A stretch of 64,000 bases of DNA from Dinoroseobacter sp. GTDB lineage: Bacteria; Pseudomonadota; Alphaproteobacteria; Rhodobacterales; Rhodobacteraceae. Below are positions 56,234 through 64,000 of the stretch, one piece after another. Positions within the stretch are counted from its first letter, which is position 1. The number at the start of each line of letters is the position of its first letter. The position numbers were made by a program, and so were the translations under genes. The DNA is taken from positions 204,571 through 268,570 of the forward strand of contig JAEPNN010000005.1 of assembly GCA_017643385.1 (NCBI GenBank), written 5' to 3'. The notes beneath the pieces are model-generated. The model was not told the DNA's origin and made no database searches. It saw only the letters and a program-made list of their open reading frames with translations.

Positions 56234-57292
56234 ATGAACAAATCTGCATCGCAATCTGATGACGGCGCGCTAGCACGCCCAACGACAAAAGACCTCGCGC
56301 GGGTCGCAGGGGTCAGCCGTGCAACCGTCGACCGGGTTCTGAACGGGCGCGAAGGTGTCAAGAAACGAACCGTGGACAAGGTCCATGCTGCAATTGAGCA
56401 ACTTGGCTTTGTTCGCAATATCGCGGCAGCCAATCTGGCCAAAAGCCGTACCTACAGGTTTCTCTTCATTTTGCCCCAGTCAGGCGACCAGTTTCATGGC
56501 GAAATCCTAAGGCACATCAACGAAGCGCAAACTGCGTTCACAGCAGACATGGTAACGACGAGCGTCCGCCTGGTCGACCAGAACGACCCATTTGAGATTG
56601 CCGCCCTGCTCGCCTCTCTGTCCCCCGAGACTGTCGACGGAGTGGCGATAATGGCCCCCGAAACGCCGCAGGTTCGGGATGCCATCCATCGTCTACAGGA
56701 GCGCGGCGTGCACGCATTGCCATTCATCTCCAACCAAACATTGAATGGCGACAAATGGGTCGGTATCGACAATCACGCGGCTGGAGCGACCGCCGGAACC
56801 CTGATGGGGCGATTTCTGCCAAACCGGGCGGGAAAGCTTGCGATAATTGCAGACAGCATCCTTTCACGGGATAGCTTGGAACGCCGTTCGGGATTCGACC
56901 ATGTGGTCAATTCGGAATTTCCGCACCTTACGGCGCTGCCATCGCTTGAAACCTATGGATCACAAGTCCGCGCCAATCACATCATCTCAGAGACCTATCG
57001 GCATCAGAAAGACATCGTCGGCGTTTATATTCTGTCTTCAGAAGCGCGCGGGCCGCTTTCTGCAATCTGGAACGTGGCTCTCCCGCAGAACATCGTGATT
57101 ATCGCACATGAACGTACGCCGTGTACAGAAAACGCTCTGGTCGATGGCACACTTGACGCAGTCATAACGCAGGATCCCGGTCATCTTGTGAGGAGCGCTG
57201 TCCGAAAGCTTCGTGCAATGACGGATGGGCGCTCGACGCTGCGATCGCAAGAGAAGATCCGGATCGAGATAATCCTTAAAACCAATCTTTGA
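56234..57292 (+). CDS. LacI-family transcriptional regulator of the ABC importer
   Basis: A 352-residue regulator. The N-terminal helix-turn-helix (about 16-40) is TTKDLARVAGVSRATVDRVL, followed by the hinge helix (AAANLAKSRTYRF). The C-terminal domain is periplasmic-binding-protein-like (YRFLFILPQSGDQFHGEILR, DGVAIMAPETPQVRDAI), with a MalE-unlike, ribose-type fold. It is divergent from the importer operon, with two operators between. The effector is probably the transported sugar or polyol, or a derivative. Confidence 0.9.
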   Translation: MNKSASQSDDGALARPTTKDLARVAGVSRATVDRVLNGREGVKKRTVDKVHAAIEQLGFVRNIAAANLAKSRTYRFLFILPQSGDQFHGEILRHINEAQTAFTADMVTTSVRLVDQNDPFEIAALLASLSPETVDGVAIMAPETPQVRDAIHRLQERGVHALPFISNQTLNGDKWVGIDNHAAGATAGTLMGRFLPNRAGKLAIIADSILSRDSLERRSGFDHVVNSEFPHLTALPSLETYGSQVRANHIISETYRHQKDIVGVYILSSEARGPLSAIWNVALPQNIVIIAHERTPCTENALVDGTLDAVITQDPGHLVRSAVRKLRAMTDGRSTLRSQEKIRIEIILKTNL

Positions 57293-57959
57293 GTCTTCAG
57301 ACGACATTATCGCAATTTGAGAGCGCTCTTACGTCACCAATGTGACGCAACAAGAGTTCAAGAGCGCGCATCCTAACCCCGAGGGTAACCGGGCTTTAGG
57401 CTATTTCTCATAGCGCTTCACAGGTCGCTCGAGAATAAGAGAAAACGCCCGTCTGAACAGTAGAAACTTGAAAGGGCTTTATGAGTCCAATCAACTTTAT
57501 AACAATAAAATAAACAGGAAAATCGACCAAAGGTGACAAGTAAGGCTCTAAAATCTTGCTCCGCGTGTAAAGGAAAAATATCCGAATTTTCTGTCTCTTG
57601 TCCACATTATGGAGCCCCTAAAGAAGTTACCTTCTCCAATACCGAAATTGAAATTGGAGGGTGGCTCTCTTCAAGCGCGGATATGGGAATGGTTGGACTA
57701 AACCGCCCCTGCCAAAGCGCTTGCCTGATGAGCAGACCTTGGTTTCAAAGCAATGACAGCATGCTTGCTGCGATACCGCAACACTAGATCCCGAGGAACA
57801 CGCCTGCTGAAGTAAAAGTGGCCTGCCTTAGCGAAGGAGTAGGTGACAGAAATGGTCTTGATTTTAGTTTACTCTACTTACACCAAAAGGCTGCCTTGAG
57901 CTGCAATTTTCAATGTAAATCTGCAACTTAGGCCGGGTGAAGACTATTTTCACTGAGAG
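57293..57959. other. AT-rich, nearly gene-free stretch next to the tRNA-Thr 3' end
   Basis: About 670 bases between the lacI-type gene and tRNA-Thr with a lower GC look than the flanks (for example around 57480-57530, a run of AT). It holds an inverted repeat CGTCAC-CAAT-GTGACG at 57332-57347 and a short zinc-ribbon-like frame (57533-57787). No other coding pattern is convincing. It sits at the side of the tRNA where integrases usually insert, but no second copy of the tRNA 3' end and no integrase were seen. Confidence 0.5.
57533..57787 (+). pseudogene. Degenerate zinc-ribbon-type small protein
   Basis: An 84-codon frame from GTG. Its first 30 residues match the common zinc-ribbon template C-x2-C...CPHCGAP but read CSACKG...CPHYGAPK, with Tyr replacing the fourth zinc ligand. 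The remaining 50 residues have no recognised pattern and may be out-of-frame relic. Without the last ligand the site would not bind zinc in the usual way, so a decayed gene is more likely than a working one. A true short protein cannot be excluded. Confidence 0.35.
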
Positions 57960-58035
57960 TGGTGCCGCTGAAGGGACTCGAACCCCCGACCCCATCATTA
58001 CGAATGACGTGCTCTACCAGCTGAGCTACAGCGGC
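57960..58035 (-). tRNA. tRNA-Thr (anticodon CGT)
   Basis: The minus strand reads a full cloverleaf: acceptor GCCGCTG paired with CAGCGGC, D-arm AGCTCAGCTGGTAGAGC, anticodon stem CGTCA/TGATG with loop TTCGTAA, TPsiC arm GGGGGTTCGAGTCCC, discriminator A and an encoded CCA end. Anticodon CGT reads ACG (Thr). The 3' end is at 57960. Confidence 0.96.
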
Positions 58036-58067
58036 CCCGTGAAGTGGCGCTCGTTTAGCACCGCTTC

Positions 58068-59615
58068 CTACCCTGTGGAAGTCTTATTTTCAGGGTCCCC
58101 CACGCTCTCTTCAGGCAACGTAGTCATTGGCGCGATATCGATGATTTCGGCATCTTGCGAAGGCGAATCCGCAGCCTCGTTTGCGGAGTCTCCGTCTTCA
58201 ATCACCGGGGGGATATCAGGTTCTGCCAATTGGTCTTCGAGCTGGCCCACAATCATTGGCATCATCTCAGAGGAGTTTGGGATCGCCAGTTGAGACTTCG
58301 GTGGCTCGACCCAGCTAAGCGTATCGAACGCCCCACAATTAGAGCAGATCGGAACCCAATCGGCATGAATATTGTGGCACTTCTCGCAACACCATTGCGG
58401 ACCGCGCGAGGCCGTCAAAGCCTGTGCCAAAAGCCCCCGAACAACCTGATCAGGGGCGCCTTCACCCCGCTCGATTGCTGCCAAGATCGCATGTGATCGC
58501 GCCGTAGGGGTGGTTTCATGCAAATCGCCTAACGCGCGCCGCGCATTCGGATAATCTTCGCACGCAAGGTTCAATTCTGCTTTGAGCATTCGCGTCTCTG
58601 AGTGGTCCGGATGTGCCTGCAACAAGGGTCCGAAACGCTTGAGGCGGGCATCTGGCGTTTCTTCTGGTACGATTGCTGCGAAAGCGGCTGCGAGATCTGG
58701 ATGCGGTGCATCATCCCAAGCCCTCTTGATGACCTTGATTGCTTGTTTCGGCTTGCCCGATTTCAGATGCAAATTAGCCGCCAAAGCTGCAGCCGGAACC
58801 AAGGTCGGTGCAAGCCTGTTGGCCTCAACTGCCATAGCTTCGGCTTCCTTATTGTCCCCCTCCGCCAGCGCATCGCGCGCTGCAGCGTAGGACAAAACAG
58901 AATCCCGCCTCTTGTGAACATCGCGCGGCAAAGATCCAGAACGCAGTTTTGCCGCCAGGGTTTTGCGCGCGCCAATCCAGTCATCGCTTTCAGCCTGCAA
59001 GCGCAACAGCACGTCTTGCGTCTCCTCATGTTTCGGCTTCAGTGCAAAAGCCTTTTCAGCAAGACGCAAAGCTGTTGTGGTATCCCCGGAGGCAAGCTTC
59101 TGTTTCATGATACCGCGAACACCCACAAATCGTGTGCGCTCATCTTGCAAGAGACGTTTATAAACCTCTTCCGCCTTCACATGATCCCCTGCCATCTCGG
59201 CGGCCTGTGCGGAAATCAGGTTGGTCAGATGGGGACGGTTGAGAAATTTCTCAGCCCTTTGCGCCTTCAAAAGCGCGAGCTTTCCCTCGCCAGATGCCAA
59301 AGCCATCAGTCCGTCTGCCATCGCCTCAAAACCGCGCCGCTCACGGTTGCGCAAAAAATACCGAGAAATTGCGGTTTCATCCCCATTCAGGAACTTCAGA
59401 ACGGCAATCGCCAAACCAACAAACTTGAACACGATCCATATCACACCCAGCAAAACAAAAGCGCCGATTACTGCAGCAAGCGGTGAGAGTGTGAACTCCG
59501 TTGTCCCAATGTCCAACCGGATGGAACTACCGGTTTCCATCAGCGCGCCTGCGCCAAATGTGAGGGCCCCAACAATGACCACAAACAGGAGGATTTTCAG
59601 CAAAGACCAAAGCAT
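58068..59615 (-). CDS. hemY: HemY-type membrane protein with TPR region and C-terminal zinc-ribbon-like motif
   Basis: A 515-residue protein. Two N-terminal membrane helices (LLKILLFVVIVGALTFGAG and LAAVIGAFVLLGVIWIVFKF) precede a HemY-N/TPR region (about 90-400, for example AVEEVYKRLL-type repeats and EANRLAPTLVPAAALAANLH). Near 405-430 is WCCEKCHNIHADWVPICSNC, a zinc-ribbon-like motif, and the C-terminus is acidic and disordered. HemY in the operon with hemD and mic60 is standard in alphaproteobacteria; its role relates to haem synthesis or envelope organisation and is not settled. It follows mic60 by 9 bases. Confidence 0.88.
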   Translation of the reverse strand: MLWSLLKILLFVVIVGALTFGAGALMETGSSIRLDIGTTEFTLSPLAAVIGAFVLLGVIWIVFKFVGLAIAVLKFLNGDETAISRYFLRNRERRGFEAMADGLMALASGEGKLALLKAQRAEKFLNRPHLTNLISAQAAEMAGDHVKAEEVYKRLLQDERTRFVGVRGIMKQKLASGDTTTALRLAEKAFALKPKHEETQDVLLRLQAESDDWIGARKTLAAKLRSGSLPRDVHKRRDSVLSYAAARDALAEGDNKEAEAMAVEANRLAPTLVPAAALAANLHLKSGKPKQAIKVIKRAWDDAPHPDLAAAFAAIVPEETPDARLKRFGPLLQAHPDHSETRMLKAELNLACEDYPNARRALGDLHETTPTARSHAILAAIERGEGAPDQVVRGLLAQALTASRGPQWCCEKCHNIHADWVPICSNCGAFDTLSWVEPPKSQLAIPNSSEMMPMIVGQLEDQLAEPDIPPVIEDGDSANEAADSPSQDAEIIDIAPMTTLPEESVGDPENKTSTG

Positions 59616-59624
59616 GTTGACCCC

Positions 59625-60848
59625 CTACTCGCTTTGCGCCGCAAGAAGCGCGTCCAATGCGTCAAGCGCCGAGAGGCGCGCTTCTGCCTGCGTCACCCAT
59701 TCCGCCATCGCAGCTTGTCCAGCCTCTGGCAGCGACGCGATTTCGGACAGTGTTGTTTTCACGTCACCAGACCCAAGTGACGCTTCTGCCCGGGACAAGA
59801 TTGCGTCCGGATCCGTCCCTTCACGTGCTTCCAATGACCGTGCACCGATCTGCGCCCGCAAGAACGCGCCAAACCGCTCACCGACACCATCCCCCATTGT
59901 GGCTTTTAACGATTCAGCCAGACCTGCACGTGCAGCCTCAGGATACCCGCGCTGCAATTGCAGGAGCGTCGGAATGCCTATCTGAGAAACCTGTACCAGC
60001 GCCTCAGTCTCTGCACCCAACGCCGCCAGCTCACTCAATGCTCCTGAAAATGGGGCTCCGGTTTCGGAAGCCGCCACAATCCGGGCGACAACAGACTGCG
60101 TTGCAGATTGAGCCGCTTGCGCATTTGCTGCAGCTTGCAACGCTGCGGCACGCGCTTCGGCAGCTTCAATTTCAGCGCTTGCACTTGCGGCAATCGCGGC
60201 AAGTTCTGCCTGAACCACTTCGTTCTCAGCACGCTGTTCAGACAAGGCCGCCTGCATGCGGGCCAGTTCTTCCGCAACGGCCGCCCCTTCTTCGCCGCCG
60301 ACAACCGTAATACCTTCGCTCACCAACTGCGAAACGCGTGCATCCAGTGCTTCGAGCTTTTCGTTTAATGCAGCGATCTGAGAACGAAGCGCGTCAAGCG
60401 CTGCCTGTTCTTCGGCCGTGATGACATCATCAGGCACCACCGGTTCAGGCGTCTCGTTTGAGGCTGCTTCCAAGGTAGCCAACCGGTCCAGAAAAGCTTC
60501 ATCTGTTACAGGCGGCGGTTGCATAGACATGGTGACATACACCGCTACTGCGCCAAGCGCGGCTGCAATGACCCCGCCTAAAACCATAGGCAGAAGCGAA
60601 GATCCGTCCTGTTTTTCCGCCCCTGATTCCAATTGGGTTGCGTCCACGCCAACGTGATCCGAAGACTGCAGATCAAGCGTATCTTCAGCGTCCAGTTCAG
60701 GCTCCACAGCATCAGCGGCCTCAGACGCAGAGGTCTTTTCTTCAATAATTTCTGCGTCTTCTACTACTTCGGATGTCGTTTCAGCCGGGTCTTCTTTTCG
60801 ATCGTTTGCTCGATCGTCGTCATTGCGCGACGTGGATTTCTGAGACAA
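59625..60848 (-). CDS. Alphaproteobacterial Mic60/mitofilin homologue
   Basis: A 407-residue protein: acidic N-terminal cytoplasmic part (about 1-85), one membrane helix (LLPMVLGGVIAAALGAVAVY), a long coiled coil (about 130-270), and a C-terminal mitofilin-type domain (LLQLQRGYPEAARAGLAESL, MAEWVTQAEARLSALDAL). Mic60 bends inner membrane and is the bacterial ancestor of mitochondrial cristae organisers. Its position between hemD and hemY is the arrangement known across alphaproteobacteria, which strongly supports the name. Confidence 0.85.
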   Translation of the reverse strand: MSQKSTSRNDDDRANDRKEDPAETTSEVVEDAEIIEEKTSASEAADAVEPELDAEDTLDLQSSDHVGVDATQLESGAEKQDGSSLLPMVLGGVIAAALGAVAVYVTMSMQPPPVTDEAFLDRLATLEAASNETPEPVVPDDVITAEEQAALDALRSQIAALNEKLEALDARVSQLVSEGITVVGGEEGAAVAEELARMQAALSEQRAENEVVQAELAAIAASASAEIEAAEARAAALQAAANAQAAQSATQSVVARIVAASETGAPFSGALSELAALGAETEALVQVSQIGIPTLLQLQRGYPEAARAGLAESLKATMGDGVGERFGAFLRAQIGARSLEAREGTDPDAILSRAEASLGSGDVKTTLSEIASLPEAGQAAMAEWVTQAEARLSALDALDALLAAQSE

Positions 60849-60913
60849 AGGAACCTCTTGGCAACCGGGACAACGAAACCGGGGGTCCCCAAATGGACCA
60901 CCCTAAAACAAGC

Positions 60914-61633
60914 CTAGCTGGACGCAGGCGGCCCCTCAAGGCGCAACGATGCTGCGCGGCGAGATAGCGCTTGCTCCATGGATTTGCCATTTGGTGCAGC
61001 GCATATTTCCACCGCCGCATAAGCAGTTTCATCCAACTCGGCGGCCACTGCTTCACTGAGGCACATCAAAGTTGCATTTGGCGCACTGGGGCAAGCAGCT
61101 GCGAAGTACTGCGCACTTCTTGGCGAAAACAATGGCACAGTGTCAGGTGACCCCGAAGCCAGTTCAGTGGCAAGGTCTTCCGGAAATGGGCATGCAACTT
61201 GTTCATAAACGATCTGCTCGTCGCAATGCAGGCCTGCAGCTGTCAAGCGTGCAGCCACATCACCTCGCGCATGTTTTCCTCGAAGATGAACCAAATGTCC
61301 GTCGGGTTTTTCGGCACTCAGCAATTCGACAAGTTTCTCGGCTGTCCCGCCCATAGTGCGGGCAATGGCCCCACGGGCACTTGCAACGTCTGCGGTTCTT
61401 GGACCAACGCAGAAGGCAATCAGACCCGCCAGCGAAGCCTGGCTTCTCGCCCCGTTCTCTGACGTCAGGATGACAGCATCTACGCCGTTGATGTCCGGGC
61501 GGCCAATGTATGCAATCTCGAATAATGGGGCGATGCAAATCTCAAAGTTCGCCTGCAGATTTGCGGCAAATCGTTCCGACTGGGCACGGGGGCGCGTCAG
61601 GATAAGCCGGGGCAAGCGGGATTGTCGGTTCAT
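60914..61633 (-). CDS. hemD: Uroporphyrinogen-III synthase
   Basis: A 239-residue enzyme that closes hydroxymethylbilane to uroporphyrinogen III. Two HemD-fold halves are seen: [20 protein letters not shown] at the start, [20 protein letters not shown], and the second half [38 protein letters not shown] lies between. The family is poorly conserved, so the assignment leans on these segments and on the hemD-mic60-hemY order. It is divergent from tsaD. Confidence 0.88.
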   Translation of the reverse strand: MNRQSRLPRLILTRPRAQSERFAANLQANFEICIAPLFEIAYIGRPDINGVDAVILTSENGARSQASLAGLIAFCVGPRTADVASARGAIARTMGGTAEKLVELLSAEKPDGHLVHLRGKHARGDVAARLTAAGLHCDEQIVYEQVACPFPEDLATELASGSPDTVPLFSPRSAQYFAAACPSAPNATLMCLSEAVAAELDETAYAAVEICAAPNGKSMEQALSRRAASLRLEGPPASS

Positions 61634-61683
61634 ACATCAGATGCTACCCCGCCAAAGTCGGACAACGCAATCTTGGGAGCGGA

Positions 61684-62769
61684 ATGAGCGACCTGATCCT
61701 TCTCGGGCTTGAAAGCAGCTGTGATGATACGGCGGCGGCTATTGTGCGCGTAAGTGACGGAAGATCTGAAGTTTGCTCGTCCGTCGTGAAAGGGCAAACG
61801 CAGCTTCATGCCGAATTTGGCGGCGTTGTTCCCGAAATCGCAGCGCGTGCCCATGCTGAAACCTTGGATGACGTTACTCGGGCTGCACTGACAGAAGCAG
61901 GCGTTGCGCTTTCCGACGTGGACGCCATTGCCGTGACCGCCGGGCCGGGCCTGATCGGGGGCGTGTTGTCGGGTGTGATGTTTGCAAAGGGCTTGGCGAC
62001 TGCGACGGGGGCTCCACTGGTGGGCGTGAACCATCTGGCCGGGCACGCCCTGACGCCGCGTATGACCGATGGGCTCGACTATCCCTACCTGATGCTGCTC
62101 GTGTCCGGAGGGCATTGCCAATATTTGCGGGTTGAAGGCCCCGAGAGCTTTACCCGTCTTGGCGGTACGATCGACGACGCACCGGGTGAGGCGTTTGACA
62201 AGGCCGCGCGACTGCTGGGGCTTTCGCAACCTGGGGGTCCATTCATTGAAGCCGCAGCCAGATGCGGCGATCCCGTTCGGTTCAAATTTCCCCGGCCGCT
62301 TCTTGATCGTGAGGGCTGTGATCTCAGCTTTTCTGGGCTCAAAACTGCGTTGATGCGCGCGCGCGACGCGCTGGTCGCCAAACATGGGGGCTTAAGCGAA
62401 CAGGAACGTAACGACCTTTGCGCAAGTTTCCAGGCAGCGGTTGTTGATGTCCTGCGCGAAAAGTCGCGCCGTGCGATTGAGGCGTCCGATCCGAGATCTT
62501 TGACTGGCTTTGCCGTTGCCGGTGGGGTCGCCGCTAATGGGCCTTTGCGCGAGAGCCTTGAGGGTTTAGCCAAATCCAATGATCTGCCCTTTGTTGCCCC
62601 TCCATTGAAATACTGCACGGACAATGCTGCGATGATCGCATGGGCGGGTGCTGAACTTTTCCGGTTAGGTGTTCGGCACGCAATGGACCTGTCTGCCAGA
62701 CCCCGTTGGCCGCTTGATACGCGACAGCCCGGGATGCTCGGGTCCGGTAAAAAGGGCGCAAAAGCATGA
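61684..62769 (+). CDS. tsaD: tRNA N6-threonylcarbamoyladenosine transferase subunit TsaD
   Basis: A 361-residue ASKHA-fold enzyme that makes t6A37 on ANN-decoding tRNAs. It starts [18 protein letters not shown] and has [16 protein letters not shown] with a metal-binding His, then [35 protein letters not shown] (second His set), [35 protein letters not shown], and [18 protein letters not shown]. Its stop overlaps gpsA (ATGA), a common pairing in alphaproteobacteria. Confidence 0.97.
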   Translation: MSDLILLGLESSCDDTAAAIVRVSDGRSEVCSSVVKGQTQLHAEFGGVVPEIAARAHAETLDDVTRAALTEAGVALSDVDAIAVTAGPGLIGGVLSGVMFAKGLATATGAPLVGVNHLAGHALTPRMTDGLDYPYLMLLVSGGHCQYLRVEGPESFTRLGGTIDDAPGEAFDKAARLLGLSQPGGPFIEAAARCGDPVRFKFPRPLLDREGCDLSFSGLKTALMRARDALVAKHGGLSEQERNDLCASFQAAVVDVLREKSRRAIEASDPRSLTGFAVAGGVAANGPLRESLEGLAKSNDLPFVAPPLKYCTDNAAMIAWAGAELFRLGVRHAMDLSARPRWPLDTRQPGMLGSGKKGAKA

Positions 62770-63722
62770 ATGTTGCCGTTTTGGGCGCGGGCGCTTTTGG
62801 AAGCGCGCTCGCAATTTCGCTGTCGGCAAAAGGTGAGCGTGTGCAGCTTTGGGGTCGCAACCCGAAAGCGATGGAACAGATCACCCAGACCCGCGAAATT
62901 TTCCGACTGCCAGATGTGAGACTGCCCGCCACTGTAGATGTGCTGAGCGACCTCGCGAGCGTCAATGCGGACACGCTGTTGCTGGCCGTCCCCATGCAGA
63001 CGCTTTCCCAACTGCTTACGCGGCAGGATTTCCCATCCGGGGTACACCTCGTTGCGTGCTGCAAGGGGATCGACCTGAAATCTGGAATGGGGCCGACGGG
63101 TCTGATCCGTCAACATTATCCGGACAGGATCGCCGCTATTCTTACTGGCCCCAGTTTTGCCGCGGATATCGCGCGCGGGCTGCCAACTGCGCTGACACTT
63201 GCATGCAGCAACGCTGATGCTGGGACGGAACTTCAGAGTGTTCTCACCACGGAAACTTTGCGGCTTTACACCAGTACCGACCCAAAGGGCGCAGAGCTTG
63301 GCGGCGCGTTAAAGAACGTTATCGCCATCGCGTGCGGGATGGTTATCGGAGCAGGCCTTGGGGCATCCGCACGTGCCGCATTGATCGCGCGCGGATACGC
63401 CGAAATGCAGCGTTTTGCACAAGCCCTAGGTGCCGAACCGCAGACATTGACCGGCCTATCCGGCTTTGGCGATCTGGTGCTTACCTGCACATCTTCCCAG
63501 TCCAGAAACTTTGCATTCGGAGCCGCTCTGGGCGCCGGAGAGGTTCCAAAGGCAGGCACAACAGTCGAAGGGCGTGCCACTGCAGGCGCCGCCTTGGCGC
63601 TTGCGCAGACCCACCAGATAGACATGCCAATTACTGCGATGGTATCTGCGGTATGTGATGGCGCGATTGGCGTTCCACAGGCCATGCGCCGCCTGATGCA
63701 ACGAAATCTGAAGGCTGAATAA
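62766..63722 (+). CDS. gpsA: Glycerol-3-phosphate dehydrogenase [NAD(P)+]
   Basis: A 318-residue enzyme that reduces dihydroxyacetone phosphate to sn-glycerol 3-phosphate for phospholipid synthesis. The dinucleotide motif [16 protein letters not shown] is at the start, [16 protein letters not shown] near 135, the catalytic region [20 protein letters not shown] near 180, and [20 protein letters not shown] later. The length fits GpsA. It is coupled to tsaD by an ATGA overlap. Confidence 0.96.
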   Translation: MNVAVLGAGAFGSALAISLSAKGERVQLWGRNPKAMEQITQTREIFRLPDVRLPATVDVLSDLASVNADTLLLAVPMQTLSQLLTRQDFPSGVHLVACCKGIDLKSGMGPTGLIRQHYPDRIAAILTGPSFAADIARGLPTALTLACSNADAGTELQSVLTTETLRLYTSTDPKGAELGGALKNVIAIACGMVIGAGLGASARAALIARGYAEMQRFAQALGAEPQTLTGLSGFGDLVLTCTSSQSRNFAFGAALGAGEVPKAGTTVEGRATAGAALALAQTHQIDMPITAMVSAVCDGAIGVPQAMRRLMQRNLKAE

Positions 63723-63767
63723 AGGCTGATTGTACTCACCTGCCGTGACAACACCGTAGCTTGGCAA

Positions 63768-63802
63768 GATTACCGCCATCCTGACCCGTGATGCCGGTAA
63801 TC
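63768..63802. terminator. Stem-loop between convergent gpsA and the mannose-1-phosphate guanylyltransferase gene
   Basis: GATTACCG (63768-63775) pairs with CGGTAATC (63795-63802), extended inward by CATC/GATG after one mismatch. It lies in the gap between convergent genes and could end transcription in both directions; no T run follows on the plus strand. Confidence 0.5.
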
Positions 63803-63860
63803 AATGTGCACTTTATAAACTTAAGACATTGCAAAAAACAAAAACTAGCATTTCAGAGGC

Positions 63861-64000
63861 TCACCCCTTCGCCCCCTGCCCGCGGCTATAAACGTCCTCA
63901 TACCGCACGATGTCGTCCTCCCCGAGATACGTCCCCGTCTGCACCTCGATCAGCACCATTGGAACCTTGCCGGGGTTCTCCATCCGGTGCACTGCACCAA
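63861..64000 (-). CDS. Mannose-1-phosphate guanylyltransferase/mannose-6-phosphate isomerase, C-terminal end (runs off the window)
   Basis: The last 46 codons of a minus-strand frame end at a TGA (63861-63863). They read [37 protein letters not shown]. This is the well-conserved C-terminal cupin end of type II bifunctional ManC/CpsB/AlgA enzymes that make GDP-mannose. The rest of the gene is beyond the window, so length and N-terminal domain cannot be checked. It may supply the sugar nucleotides for surface polysaccharide. Confidence 0.85.
   Translation of the reverse strand, partial: GAVHRMENPGKVPMVLIEVQTGTYLGEDDIVRYEDVYSRGQGAKG

Noticed and set aside
57332..57347. Inverted repeat CGTCAC-CAAT-GTGACG after the lacI-type gene as a terminator
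   Set aside because: The stem is only 6 base pairs and no T run follows, so it is noted within the gap description but not called as a terminator.
57960..58035. An attachment-site duplication of the tRNA-Thr 3' end
   Set aside because: No second copy of the tRNA 3' sequence was seen in the neighbouring AT-rich stretch, and there is no integrase gene in the window.
58602..59486. A 294-codon plus-strand frame inside hemY
   Set aside because: It is antisense to hemY, has no recognisable motif, and its Cys/Leu/Gln-rich composition is that of a reversed coding strand.
62085..63116. A 343-codon open frame on the minus strand across tsaD and gpsA
   Set aside because: It is antisense to two firmly recognised genes, its translation is Arg/Ser/Pro rich with no domain, and it crosses their junction. 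It is a shadow of high-GC coding DNA.
1..64000. CRISPR array, rRNA operon, insertion sequence or prophage
   Set aside because: Regularly spaced repeats, rRNA sequence, transposase motifs and phage structural genes were looked for and none was seen.

Overview
The window looks like chromosomal DNA of an alphaproteobacterium of the Rhodobacterales, most likely the marine Roseobacter group. The grounds are the flagellar gene order with short ATGA/TGATG overlaps, the hemD-mic60-hemY block next to tsaD-gpsA, the betIBA operon, and near-CtrA boxes upstream of flagellar genes. The lineage is inferred from gene content and protein style; no search was run.

Layout. (1) 1-15566 is a flagellar cluster in three blocks. 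The left block on the minus strand runs fliL, a small membrane protein, motE-like, motA, a 651-residue periplasmic protein, a lytic transglycosylase and flhA (cut by the window edge). The middle block on the plus strand is fliF-fliH-fliN-fliP. The right block on the minus strand is motB-flgE-flgK-flgL-flgI. (2) 15724-20762 is tamA-tamB, for outer-membrane protein assembly. (3) 20765-23471 holds a secreted beta-propeller/RTX protein and galE. (4) 23531-27283 is betI-betB-betA, choline to glycine betaine, with a palindromic operator candidate. (5) 27280-32594 is an aromatic catabolism module: a PobR-like AraC regulator divergent from pobA (4-hydroxybenzoate 3-hydroxylase), which is translationally coupled to a 1068-residue fusion of a cobalamin/4Fe-4S reductive dehalogenase with its own flavin/NAD(P)H/2Fe-2S reductase. 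Together they suggest aerobic dehalogenation of halogenated 4-hydroxybenzoates to 4-hydroxybenzoate and then protocatechuate.

(6) 32613-40193 is a polysaccharide locus: two paralogous sulfotransferases bracketing a polymerase, an epimerase and a glycosyltransferase, followed by a Wzc-type tyrosine kinase. A sulfated surface or exopolysaccharide is the natural inference. (7) 40335-46934 is a tightly coupled three-gene system of transglutaminase-DUF2126 putative amidoligase, circularly permuted ATP-grasp fused to alpha-E, and a second transglutaminase-like protein. This is a predicted peptide ligation/cleavage system whose substrate is unknown. (8) 46998-48626 is a TetR regulator divergent from a quinone-oxidoreductase-like enzyme, with three phased palindromic operators between them. 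(9) 48800-57292 is a LacI-controlled ABC importer (binding protein, two permeases, a 62-residue membrane protein, two ATPases) ending in a dihydroxyacetone-kinase-type enzyme.

(10) 57293-57959 is an AT-rich, nearly gene-free stretch abutting the 3' end of a tRNA-Thr(CGT), with a degenerate zinc-ribbon reading frame. (11) 58068-63722 is housekeeping: hemY, mic60 (mitofilin homologue) and hemD on the minus strand, and tsaD-gpsA on the plus strand. (12) The last 140 bases encode the C-terminus of a mannose-1-phosphate guanylyltransferase/mannose-6-phosphate isomerase.

The most interesting parts are the pobA-dehalogenase pair, the ATP-grasp/amidoligase/transglutaminase triad, the bracketing sulfotransferases, and the polyol-type ABC operon with its kinase. 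No CRISPR array, rRNA, insertion sequence or intact phage gene was seen.
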